Shown: piece by piece, positions 1 through 6,333 of the stretch
Position numbering within the stretch: position 1 is the first letter of the stretch
How the letters are laid out: each line of letters starts with the position of its first letter
NCBI GenBank assembly: GCA_012729555.1
Contig: JAAYCX010000012.1
Location: 1 to 64,000, forward strand
Length of the DNA stretch: 64,000 bases
From: Acidobacteriota bacterium
GTDB taxonomy: Bacteria > Acidobacteriota > UBA6911
Direction of reading: 5' to 3'
Notes under the pieces: generated by a model
Told to the model about the DNA's origin: nothing
The model's database searches: none
The model's input: only the letters and a program-made list of their open reading frames with translations
Made by a program: the position numbers and the translations under genes

Positions 1-111
1 GTCGACCGCGGCGTGGGGGTCTTCTGCTACAACGCCGGAAAAAGAGCATGCCAACGCGATCGCCGTCAGACACAGAGTCATGAGAGCTGCAAGTTTCAAG
101 CCATTCCTCAC
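1..111 (-). CDS. Partial integron cassette gene, secreted or lipoprotein
   Basis: This frame runs off the left edge, and only the first 37 codons are visible. It starts at a GTG a few bases after the recombination core site that closes the neighbouring attC, which is the usual spacing for a cassette gene. The peptide begins MRNGLKLAALMTLCL, then a short hydrophobic run ending in ALAC, so it looks like a signal peptide with a possible lipobox. No Shine-Dalgarno sequence is evident. Function is unknown because the mature part lies outside the window. That it is a second cassette of the same array is inferred from the attC in front of it. Confidence 0.5.
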   Translation of the reverse strand, partial: MRNGLKLAALMTLCLTAIALACSFSGVVAEDPHAAVD

Positions 112-117
112 TATTTT

Positions 118-175
118 GCCGAACGTTGGAGTTCAGCCGCCCCGGAACGGGGTCGGCTGGGACGACTTGTTAGGC
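118..175 (-). repeat. attC recombination site (59-base element)
   Basis: Read on the minus strand, the site opens with the core GCCTAAC, which also contains the stop codon of the upstream cassette gene. It continues through AAGTCGT, then a GC-rich inverted repeat (AGCCG...CGGCT around CCCCGTTCCGGGG), then GAACTCCAAC, and closes with GTTCGGC. The two outer cores pair with one mismatch. Length, order of parts and central stem match the classic 60-bp attC type, such as that of the aadA cassette as I recall it. It marks the junction between two cassettes. Confidence 0.85.
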
Positions 176-475
176 ATTGGTTACGGAGAACTGGCTGATT
201 TCACTTTGCAACTCTGCTGTAACGCCTACCCATTTTGTATTTTCTGTTATGACTAAGAAAATGCCGTACTCATCTTTAGCTGCCGAGTGAATTTGCTTGT
301 ACCAATCAAAGTATGACCACTCTCTAGGTTTGGGTGAATAGAGAAGCTTTTCCTCGGGGTTCCAATGTACTTCCATAGCAGATCGGTAGATGAAGTTGAA
401 ATCCGTTGAGACTGGTTTCACATAGAGCCTCTCGGCTTTATCAATGCCAATCTCTGCAATGTCTTCTCTATTCAT
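170..475 (-). CDS. Integron cassette protein of unknown function
   Basis: A 101-residue soluble protein with no signal peptide or membrane segment. I do not recognise a family. It is rich in aromatic residues (EWSYFDWYKQIH around residue 52) and has a short hydrophobic strand, YGIFLVI. The ATG lies five bases after a GTTAGGC core site and the TAA stop lies inside the attC core, so the gene fills one cassette of about 360 bp. It is visibly richer in A+T than the surrounding genes, which fits recent acquisition. A regulatory, immunity or toxin-antitoxin role would be a guess. Confidence 0.8.
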   Translation of the reverse strand: MNREDIAEIGIDKAERLYVKPVSTDFNFIYRSAMEVHWNPEEKLLYSPKPREWSYFDWYKQIHSAAKDEYGIFLVITENTKWVGVTAELQSEISQFSVTNA

Positions 476-479
476 AAAT

Positions 480-486
480 GCCTAAC
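480..486 (-). other. Integron core site (GTTAGGC) at the cassette's 5' boundary
   Basis: On the minus strand GTTAGGC sits five bases before the ATG of the cassette gene. It is the expected G^TTRRRY crossover site and defines the upstream end of the cassette. The bases before it (CTAATTGCTA) look like the last part of an attI or attC whose remainder is missing, because insertion-sequence ends begin about 30 bp further on. Confidence 0.7.
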
Positions 487-515
487 TAGCAATTAGACAG
501 TTCTGTGTAAAGAAT

Positions 516-534
516 CCGCACCCATAGGGTGCGG
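516..534. repeat. IS right-end hairpin
   Basis: Perfect 8-bp stem with a 3-base loop, on the 3' side of tnpA. It matches in design the hairpin at the other end and is the likely structure recognised by the Y1 transposase at the right end. Confidence 0.65.
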
Positions 535-616
535 CTTTAAATAATCCCCCCATAGGGGGGACAAGGCCCTGCCCCCAAAGGGGGCGGGCCCGCAAGCTGT
601 GCCACCATCATGAAAA

Positions 617-1051
617 TTAATCGATCAATTGTAGCTGCTCTATTTCTTGCTCCTTCTTTTCCTGGTAGCGGACATACTTGCGTATCATGTCCGCATCCAG
701 CCCAACCGTATCGACGCAATAACCTTTGGCCCAGAAATGATTCCCCCAATAGGGTTTCCTCTTCAAATGCCGAAACTGCTGAAACATTCTCATTGAGCTT
801 TGGCCCTTCAATCGCCCCAATAGCTCAGATATTGATATCTTCGGCGGAACCATTACCACCAAGTGCACGTGATCAGCCTGCACATTCATTTCAACAACTT
901 CGCACCCGGCAAAACCACATATCGCTTGAATACCCGATTCCAGGGACGCCTTTATCTCCCCCTTCAGAATGCGGAAACGATATTTTGGCACCCACACAAC
1001 ATGGTACTGACAGTGCCATATCGTGTGTGATAACTTACGGAATCTGCTCAC
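617..1051 (-). CDS. tnpA: IS200-like Y1 transposase TnpA
   Basis: A small single-domain HUH transposase of 144 residues, the usual family length. The HUH metal-binding motif is seen as DHVHLVV, and the probable nucleophilic tyrosine is in IRKYVRYQ near the C terminus. The opening (LSHTIWHCQYHVVWVPKYR) is highly typical. I chose the GTG at 1051 because AAGGAGG lies six bases upstream; an open frame continues further upstream but lacks family similarity. TnpA cuts and rejoins single-stranded ends through a 5'-phosphotyrosine. No accessory TnpB is encoded. Confidence 0.9.
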   Translation of the reverse strand: MSRFRKLSHTIWHCQYHVVWVPKYRFRILKGEIKASLESGIQAICGFAGCEVVEMNVQADHVHLVVMVPPKISISELLGRLKGQSSMRMFQQFRHLKRKPYWGNHFWAKGYCVDTVGLDADMIRKYVRYQEKKEQEIEQLQLID

Positions 1052-1157
1052 TGCTCCCTCCTTGCGCTTTCGTTGTGGCAACAACTCCGCGCAAAGATAG
1101 CAGTGAGCGGCCTTTACGGCCATTCCCATTCGGGACCGGCATAGCCAGTCCCTATTA

Positions 1158-1176
1158 CCCCACCCGTAGGGTGGGG
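1158..1176. repeat. IS left-end hairpin
   Basis: Perfect 8-bp stem (CCCCACCC / GGGTGGGG) with a 3-base GTA loop, on the 5' side of tnpA. It is the left-end counterpart of the hairpin at 516-534. Confidence 0.65.
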
Positions 1177-1273
1177 GTTTCCACTTTCATCTAAAATTAT
1201 TAGTGCGGCGTGGCTGGTCCATGTAACCCGGATACGGCAGCCGCGCGTATTAAGTTCAACTTTCTAATGGGGC

Positions 1274-2371
1274 TCATCTTATCACCTTTTTGGGTTTTAA
1301 CGGTTGCGGAATTAGACTGCGAAATCCGGTCGGCCTAATCTGAAGGGGAGGCGGGGAGGCCAGAAGATCCGCGGGGCTCTGGACCGCCGCGGGGCCCCGG
1401 TTCAAAACGTGCGTGTAGATCATGGTGGTGCGCACGTCGCTGTGGCCCAGCAGCTCCTGGACGGTGCGGATGTCGTAGCCCGCCTCGAGCAGGTGGGTGG
1501 CGAAGGAATGGCGGAAGGTATGGCAGCTGGCCGGCTTGGCAATGCCGGCCTTCAAAATGGCCGATTTTACCGCCCTCTGCAGCACCGATTCGTGCAGGTG
1601 ATGCCGCCGGCGTTGGCCCGACCGCCGCTCGGTGTAGCCGCGGGTGGCCGGAAATACCCACTGCCAGCTCCACTCGCGCCCGGCATTGGGGTATTTGCGT
1701 TCGAGCGCCGCCGGAAGCTCCACCCAGCCGGCGCCCGCCTCCAGGTCCCTCCGATGCAGCACCTGTACCCGCTCCACATGCTGCGCCAGTTCCGCCTCGA
1801 TCGTGGCCGGAAGCAGCGTAACCCGATCCTTGTCCCCCTTGCCCGCCCGCACCGTAATCTGGTGGAGTTGGAAATCCACATCCTTGATCCGCAGCCGGGC
1901 GCATTCCAGAAGCCGCAGACCCGAGCCGTAAAGGAGCGTCACCATGAGCCGCACCGTCCCCCGCAGTTGCTCCAGGACCCGACCGACTTCATCCCGGGTC
2001 AGGACGACCGGAAGTCGCCGGGGAACCTTCGCCCTCACCACGTCCTGCACCCGGCAGAGGGGTATCCGCAGGACATCGCGGTAGAGGAACAAAAGCGCGC
2101 ATAAGGCCTGGTTCTGCGTGGACGCGCTCACCCTCCCCTTCACCGCGAGGGCGCTCAGAAACGCCGCGATCTCCGTCTCCCCCATCTCTTTCGGATGGCG
2201 CTTGCCGTGAAAGAGAATGAATCTCCGGATCCAGGCCACGTACGACTCCTCCGTCCTCGGGCTGAAATGCCGGGTGCGGATCGCCTCCCGCACCTGGTCG
2301 AGAAGGCGGGGCTTATCTGCCGCGGGCGCAGAGGAGGGCGGGAGACCGCCGCCGTTCGGGGATGTTGGCAT
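1274..2371 (-). CDS. intI: Integron integrase IntI
   Basis: A 365-residue tyrosine recombinase that inserts and excises cassettes at attI and attC. The N-terminal SAM-like domain (residues ~20-110) is followed by the catalytic domain with the R-K-H-R-H-Y set: [35 protein letters not shown] and MIYTHV. The IntI-specific insert absent from XerC/D is clear ([20 protein letters not shown]), with RRHH following, so this is an integron integrase. The ATG at 2371 has GGGAGGA five bases upstream. It is transcribed in the same direction as the cassettes on its 3' side, unlike class 1 integrons. Confidence 0.93.
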   Translation of the reverse strand: MPTSPNGGGLPPSSAPAADKPRLLDQVREAIRTRHFSPRTEESYVAWIRRFILFHGKRHPKEMGETEIAAFLSALAVKGRVSASTQNQALCALLFLYRDVLRIPLCRVQDVVRAKVPRRLPVVLTRDEVGRVLEQLRGTVRLMVTLLYGSGLRLLECARLRIKDVDFQLHQITVRAGKGDKDRVTLLPATIEAELAQHVERVQVLHRRDLEAGAGWVELPAALERKYPNAGREWSWQWVFPATRGYTERRSGQRRRHHLHESVLQRAVKSAILKAGIAKPASCHTFRHSFATHLLEAGYDIRTVQELLGHSDVRTTMIYTHVLNRGPAAVQSPADLLASPPPLQIRPTGFRSLIPQPLKPKKVIR

Positions 2372-2414
2372 TTTGTCCTCCCTTTGGGTGAATGACCAGG
2401 GCCGCCAATACCGC

Positions 2415-2494
2415 TGCCCGGGATTCCTTGCCTATCTAATGGGGGAGCGGGGATTTGAGCAAAGATTTGGATCTGGGAAGGGGGAATCACCGGC
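2415..2494. repeat. Imperfect direct repeat, copy A (upstream of intI)
   Basis: About 80 bp that matches 3481-3565 in order and spacing. Shared blocks are TGCCCGGG, TGCCTATCTAATGGGGG, ATTTGAGC, ATTTGG, CTGG and CACCGGC. A shorter match (TTTCTAATGGGG) lies just past the 3' end of intI at 1261-1272. On the minus strand the repeat sits about 45 bp before the intI start, so it may carry a promoter or be a recombination site. Confidence 0.7.
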
Positions 2495-2591
2495 CAGGGG
2501 ATGAGATTGGGGAACGGGCTCGGGGAGAGTCCGGCAAAACAATCCTTAACCGCCTCAGGTCCGGCGGGGCTCCTGGCGCCGAAGAGGTTGT

Positions 2592-2804
2592 TTACGCAGG
2601 AATCTCGATATAGGTAGAACAGCTGGTTCCAGGAGGTACTTCTTGTCCCGCATCGCGAAGACCTTCGATGTGAAATTCGACGGCGCTGCGCATCTGTTCT
2701 TCGACCTCCCGGCGCGTTCGCCCCGCGGCAATGCACCCCGGAAGGTCCGGCGAGTAAGCACTGAATCCCGCTTCGCCAGCCTCGATAACGACTAGATAGC
2801 GCAT
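2592..2804 (-). CDS. HicB-like antitoxin domain protein
   Basis: A 70-residue protein with the short HicB-type fold: the opening RYLVVIEAGEAGFSAYSPDLPGC is the standard HicB N-terminal pattern, followed by an amphipathic helix region (TRREVEEQMRSAVEFHIEGL). HicB proteins normally neutralise the HicA mRNA interferase. Here no hicA is found on either side, and the gene follows the DUF2442 gene by 37 bp on the same strand. AAGGAG lies upstream of the ATG. It has no DNA-binding domain extension. It is either an orphan or partnered with the DUF proteins. Confidence 0.75.
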   Translation of the reverse strand: MRYLVVIEAGEAGFSAYSPDLPGCIAAGRTRREVEEQMRSAVEFHIEGLRDAGQEVPPGTSCSTYIEIPA

Positions 2805-2841
2805 CGTCCTGCTCCTTGTTCTTGAGACCAGCCTGCGGGGT

Positions 2842-3186
2842 TCAGCGATCCGCTTTTTTTATGCATCCGCTGGAGCGGGTTGTGAGGGGAGCGGCCCGGC
2901 CGCTGAGCCATTTTTTGAAGGAGGATTGGGTTTCCCCGGAGCACCTGCCTTCCAGCAGCCCCCCCACGCTGATATCTTCGTCCAGATTTTCCCAGTGAAT
3001 CCCCTGCCCCTTGCCGATCAGCCTCCAGTTCAGCCTCTCCTCATGGGTCGAATGCAGGAGGCGGGGGAACCACGCCAAGGGGACGGAAATGGTGCGGCCG
3101 TCGCGGAGGTCCACACGGAGGGTATCGTCGGTCACCTTGACGTTTTCGGCTATCGGTGGCTCGATTTCATGCGCCAAAGTATTCAT
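2842..3186 (-). CDS. DUF2442 family protein
   Basis: A 114-residue protein whose first 75 residues match DUF2442: VTDDTLRVDLRDGRTISVPLAWFPRL, then NWRLIGKGQGIHWENLDEDISV. The last 35 residues are basic and not part of the family, so they may be a divergent tail. Its start overlaps the end of the DUF4160 gene by 20 bp and has AAGGAGG upstream, which implies translational coupling. DUF4160-DUF2442 pairs are common in mobile regions and have been suggested to be toxin-antitoxin-like. I know of no settled biochemical function. Confidence 0.8.
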   Translation of the reverse strand: MNTLAHEIEPPIAENVKVTDDTLRVDLRDGRTISVPLAWFPRLLHSTHEERLNWRLIGKGQGIHWENLDEDISVGGLLEGRCSGETQSSFKKWLSGRAAPLTTRSSGCIKKADR

Positions 3187-3403
3187 TCCATGCCTCCTTC
3201 AGGCGCCTTTGGTTTCTTTCGGTGATTCTCAGGATTTGATTGATTTCAATCCTGCCGAATCCTTCGCTACTTTCCAATTCTATGGGATCCAACCAGATCT
3301 TGGCAATCTTGTTGTCTCGCTCGATGTGAATATGCGCCGGTTCGCCACCATCGCCAGAATAGAAAAAGAATCGATAGGATCCATGCCTGAGTATTGTTGG
3401 CAT
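3167..3403 (-). CDS. DUF4160 family protein
   Basis: A 78-residue protein with the DUF4160 pattern: MPTILRHGSYRFFFYSGDGG, the diagnostic EPAHIHIERD, and KIWLDPIEL further on. It is the first gene of the three-gene minus-strand operon, with GGAGG seven bases before the ATG. The family is usually encoded beside DUF2442, as here. The role is unproven; a toxin-like partner is inferred from context only. Confidence 0.82.
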   Translation of the reverse strand: MPTILRHGSYRFFFYSGDGGEPAHIHIERDNKIAKIWLDPIELESSEGFGRIEINQILRITERNQRRLKEAWNEYFGA

Positions 3404-3480
3404 CTGCCTCCAATTCTCCAGGGTGTTTCACCCGTCTGGCGCAGCGGCGGGTCAGCGGCGAATCGGGAGGCAGGAGTGCC

Positions 3481-3565
3481 TGCCCGGGGCGCATGTTCCC
3501 TGCCTATCTAATGGGGGCGTCCGAATTTGAGCGAAAATTTGGGCCTGGAAAAGCAAGACACCGGC
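3481..3565. repeat. Imperfect direct repeat, copy B (upstream of the DUF4160 operon)
   Basis: Second copy of the repeat at 2415-2494, in the same orientation, about 1.07 kb away. Together they bracket the DUF4160-DUF2442-HicB operon. The rest of 3404-3595 shows no gene. On the minus strand this copy lies about 80 bp before the DUF4160 start, the same relative position that copy A has to intI. Confidence 0.7.
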
Positions 3566-3595
3566 TCCGGGCGAAGTCCAAGAATCGAATTTTCA

Positions 3596-3625
3596 TTGAA
3601 TCGGCCGCGGGGCTTTGACTACAGT
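3596..3625 (+). promoter_or_regulatory. Candidate sigma-70-type promoter of the lipoprotein gene
   Basis: TTGAAT at 3596-3601 and TACAGT at 3620-3625, with an 18-base spacer, about 110 bp before the lipoprotein start. Prediction from consensus only. Confidence 0.4.
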
Positions 3626-3734
3626 GGGGCGGTCATGGCCCGGAGGCTCGGACCTGGCCGCGGGGACGGAGCCGGGGATGGGCCCGGAAGGTCCCCAAAC
3701 TGTCGAGCGGGCAAATTACCGCGAGGAGATTCCG

Positions 3735-4256
3735 ATGAAACGTACCGCTTTATGTCTTATTTCCCTTCTTCTGTTGATGGCCGGATGCTCCACCGCTCCG
3801 GTGGCGACGAGCCCCGAGGGCGCCGCGGAACCGGCGCCCCCGTCGATCAAGGGGGTGTGGACGATCGAATCGATGGATGTCGGGATGGGCGAAAACAAGA
3901 GCACCCGGGTGCCCCCCGCCTTCATGATGTTCATCGGGGACACGCACTACAGCGCCATCCGCGATTTCACCCCGGAGGCGCAGCCGGGAGCCCCCGCCCC
4001 CGCGCGCTCGTTCATGGCCGACGCCGGGACTTATGAGTTCGACGGGACCGACCTGGTGGTGCACCACAAGGTGGCGGCGTTCCCGGCCCTGGGGTCGATG
4101 ACGTTCGGCTGCCGGATGGAAGGGCCCGACACGATGATCCTGACGCCGCAGTACGACAAGATGGTGATGCCGGGGATGAACATCCGGCCGACGGCGGACG
4201 GGAAGATGGGTTACGGGGACGCGGCCGTCCTCTACCGCTTCAAGCGCCTGGAATAG
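3735..4256 (+). CDS. Lipocalin-like lipoprotein
   Basis: A 173-residue lipoprotein: a signal peptide ending in the lipobox LLMAGC, then a proline- and alanine-rich linker, then a domain beginning KGVWTIESMDV that resembles the small lipocalin-like domains of the 'lipocalin_5' kind (alternating strands, YEFDGTDLVVHH, ending in AAVLYRFKRLE). The ATG at 3735 was chosen because GAGGAG lies seven bases upstream and the signal peptide starts there; the frame is open further upstream. It should sit on a membrane facing the periplasm. The ligand is unknown. It converges with the ATP-grasp gene, whose stop is four bases away. Confidence 0.7.
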   Translation: MKRTALCLISLLLLMAGCSTAPVATSPEGAAEPAPPSIKGVWTIESMDVGMGENKSTRVPPAFMMFIGDTHYSAIRDFTPEAQPGAPAPARSFMADAGTYEFDGTDLVVHHKVAAFPALGSMTFGCRMEGPDTMILTPQYDKMVMPGMNIRPTADGKMGYGDAAVLYRFKRLE

Positions 4257-4259
4257 GTC

Positions 4260-5444
4260 TCACTCCCGGGGGGCGGGGGGAGGGAGCAGGTAGCGAGTCA
4301 GGTCGTCGCGAAGGATGCGCTCCAGCTCCCCCCGGGTTTGGGGCGTGGTCTCGACGAAGAGGAAGCCGAAGAGGGGGTAACGCCCGAAATCGGTCCTTCG
4401 CAGTTCGAGGGGGCGGCTGAAGCGTCCGAGGAGCGCGTCGTAATCGAAGCCGGCGATCTCCCTCCCCGGGACGCCGGTGGAGTTGTCGAGCACCACCAGG
4501 CTGCAGGCGGCGTCCCCCGCCCGTTCGGTCAGCGCGCCCCAGTCGGGCCGGACGCCGTCCATGTAGCATTCGTAGAGGTTCAGCCCCCAGGCGTGGCGGC
4601 CGAGGTCGGGGGTGGTGCACCAGCCGCCGAAGCGCACCGGGTTGACCTCCACCGGGACCAGGGCGCCGTCGGCGCGGCGCCGGATTTCGACGTGGGCCGG
4701 AAAATTTCGCACCTCCGTCAGCCGGCCGATCCGCCCGAGCAGCGCCGTGAAGGGCTCGAGGTTGCGCCTCACGATTTCGGCCGAGGTCGTGTAGATGCGG
4801 TCGCTCACGTCCCGCTCGGAGGCGAAGAGGTGCTCGAGGATGCCGAGCACCACCGGTTCCCCCGCCGCGTCGTACCAGGCGTCGATGGCGTATTCGGGGC
4901 CCGGAATATGTTCCTCGACGAGGAAGGTGCGCGCGTCGAGGACCTCGCGGGGGTAGAGGTTTTCCGCCGCCTGCAGGTCGGAGCGGAGGCGGCGCTGCAT
5001 CCGCGCGAAATCGTCCGCGTCCGCCACCGGGTAGACGCCGAGGCTGAAGAACCCGGTCGCGGGCTTGACCACGCACGGCAGGGGCAGCTCTCCGGGGCGC
5101 AGGGCCAGGAGCGTCGGGACGTCCACCTCCCGGAAGAAGAAATCGGGGTAGAGGGGGCGGATGCGGCGGCGGAACTCCGCCTTGTTCTTGAAGAGGGCGA
5201 TTTTTTCGGGGAGGGGCGTTTCCGCGAGGTGCCGGGCGATCCAGCCGATCGAGTTTTCCGAGGGGGTGTAGAGGCGGCCGTCGTCGTTCCGAAGCCGGCG
5301 CGCGGCCTCCCCGGGCGGTACGAAGGCAAGGGTGCGGCCTCCGGCCGCGGCGCGGGCGTACTCCGTGTCGATGACGGGAAAGCGCCGCCGCTCGAGGGTG
5401 TCGAGGAGGAAGTCGGAAACGTAGGGGCCGTCGAGTAGAAACAT
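4260..5444 (-). CDS. ATP-grasp domain protein, probable carboxylate-amine ligase
   Basis: A 394-residue soluble protein with an ATP-grasp fold. The ATP-binding lysine lies in LPCVVKPATGFFSLGVYPV, the next binding strand is FLVEEHIPGPEY, and the magnesium-binding segment is LVPVEVNPVRFGG. The ATG at 5444 has AAGGAG six bases upstream; the 15 codons before it are open but lack a ribosome site. Enzymes of this fold join a carboxylate to an amine through an acyl phosphate; the substrate is not readable here. It is divergent from the methyltransferase gene, 90 bp away, which suggests a shared control region. Confidence 0.75.
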   Translation of the reverse strand: MFLLDGPYVSDFLLDTLERRRFPVIDTEYARAAAGGRTLAFVPPGEAARRLRNDDGRLYTPSENSIGWIARHLAETPLPEKIALFKNKAEFRRRIRPLYPDFFFREVDVPTLLALRPGELPLPCVVKPATGFFSLGVYPVADADDFARMQRRLRSDLQAAENLYPREVLDARTFLVEEHIPGPEYAIDAWYDAAGEPVVLGILEHLFASERDVSDRIYTTSAEIVRRNLEPFTALLGRIGRLTEVRNFPAHVEIRRRADGALVPVEVNPVRFGGWCTTPDLGRHAWGLNLYECYMDGVRPDWGALTERAGDAACSLVVLDNSTGVPGREIAGFDYDALLGRFSRPLELRRTDFGRYPLFGFLFVETTPQTRGELERILRDDLTRYLLPPPAPRE

Positions 5445-5534
5445 GCCGCTCCTTCGAAGAGACAAAGGATAAATGTACCCCAACCGCAAGGGGGGCGACA
5501 GGCGAAGTTGCCTGCCGTTGGCGAGGATTCCCGG

Positions 5535-6305
5535 ATGCAGGCTTACGGCCCCCTACTGGCGCGGATCTACGACCGGAGATGGAGCGGCTTCGCCGCGCGG
5601 GCGGCGCCGGCGATCCTGGCCTGCTACGAATCGGCCCGCCCCGGCCGCGCGCCCGGGACCCTGCTCGACGTCTGCTGCGGCACGGGGCGGCTGGCGCTTT
5701 TCTTTCTCGAACGCGGCTGGCGCGTGGTGGGCCTCGACGCGTCCGAATGGATGCTCGAGCACGCCCGGCGCCACGCCGCCGCCCCCGTCGCCGCCGGGCG
5801 CGCCCGCTTCGTCCGCGGGGACGCCGCGGCTTTTTGCCTGGGGGAGCGGTTCGATCTCGCCGTCTCGACTTTCGACTCGCTCAACCATCTCGCGGGGGAG
5901 AACGAACTGGCCGGCTGCTTCCGGAGCGTGCACCGGGCGCTCGACGACGGGGGGCTCTTCGTCTTCGACCTCAACACCCGCCTGGGCCTCCGGCGCTGGG
6001 ACGGGGTGACGCTGGCCGATTCGGACGAGGAGTGGACGGTGACCCACCGCGGCTTCTACGACGAGGCCGCCGGGTGCGGCGGGTCGCGCATCACGGGCCT
6101 CGTCTCCAGGCTCGACGGGAGCCGGGAGAGGTTCGAGGAGACGGTGGTCAACACCGTATTCGAGCTCGGCCGCGTCGAGCGCCTCCTGGGGGAGACGGGG
6201 TGGAGCGGGGTGCGCTTCGCCCGGCCGGGCGATCTCGCCGCGGCGCTTCCCGAGCCGGAGAGCGAGGGGCGGGTGTTCGTGGTGGCGGCGAAGGCGGGTG
6301 TATGA
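5535..6305 (+). CDS. Class I SAM-dependent methyltransferase
   Basis: A 256-residue methyltransferase with motif I LLDVCCGTGRLALFF (residues ~43-57), the acidic end of strand 2 in VVGLDASEWML, and motif IV around FDLAVSTFDSLNHL. It resembles the small-molecule methyltransferase group (Methyltransf_25 type). The ATG at 5535 has GAGGA upstream; a TTG at 5508 is possible. The substrate is unknown. The ceramidase-like gene follows 28 bp later on the same strand, so the two are probably cotranscribed. Confidence 0.82.
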   Translation: MQAYGPLLARIYDRRWSGFAARAAPAILACYESARPGRAPGTLLDVCCGTGRLALFFLERGWRVVGLDASEWMLEHARRHAAAPVAAGRARFVRGDAAAFCLGERFDLAVSTFDSLNHLAGENELAGCFRSVHRALDDGGLFVFDLNTRLGLRRWDGVTLADSDEEWTVTHRGFYDEAAGCGGSRITGLVSRLDGSRERFEETVVNTVFELGRVERLLGETGWSGVRFARPGDLAAALPEPESEGRVFVVAAKAGV

Positions 6306-6333
6306 CTCCCCGGAGAGGGGGTGCGAAAGTACG

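Larger units (their letters stand above)
498..1190 (-). mobile_element. IS200/IS605-type insertion sequence (ends approximate)
   Basis: A single Y1 transposase gene is flanked by perfect short hairpins: CCGCACCC-ATA-GGGTGCGG at 516-534 beyond its 3' end and CCCCACCC-GTA-GGGTGGGG at 1158-1176 before its 5' end. Two further GC hairpins lie at about 547-588. Subterminal hairpins instead of terminal inverted repeats, and no target duplication, are typical of this family, which moves as single-stranded DNA. No tnpB is present, so it is of the IS200 kind. Exact cleavage sites cannot be fixed by eye. It separates intI from the first visible cassette. Confidence 0.7.

Noticed and set aside
610-1194. 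A 194-residue plus-strand frame over the insertion sequence
   Set aside because: It is antisense to tnpA and includes the terminal hairpins; no family similarity or ribosome site.
1274-2371. XerC/XerD or phage integrase identity for the recombinase
   Set aside because: The extra IntI-specific segment ([16 protein letters not shown]) and an adjacent attC-bearing cassette point to an integron integrase.
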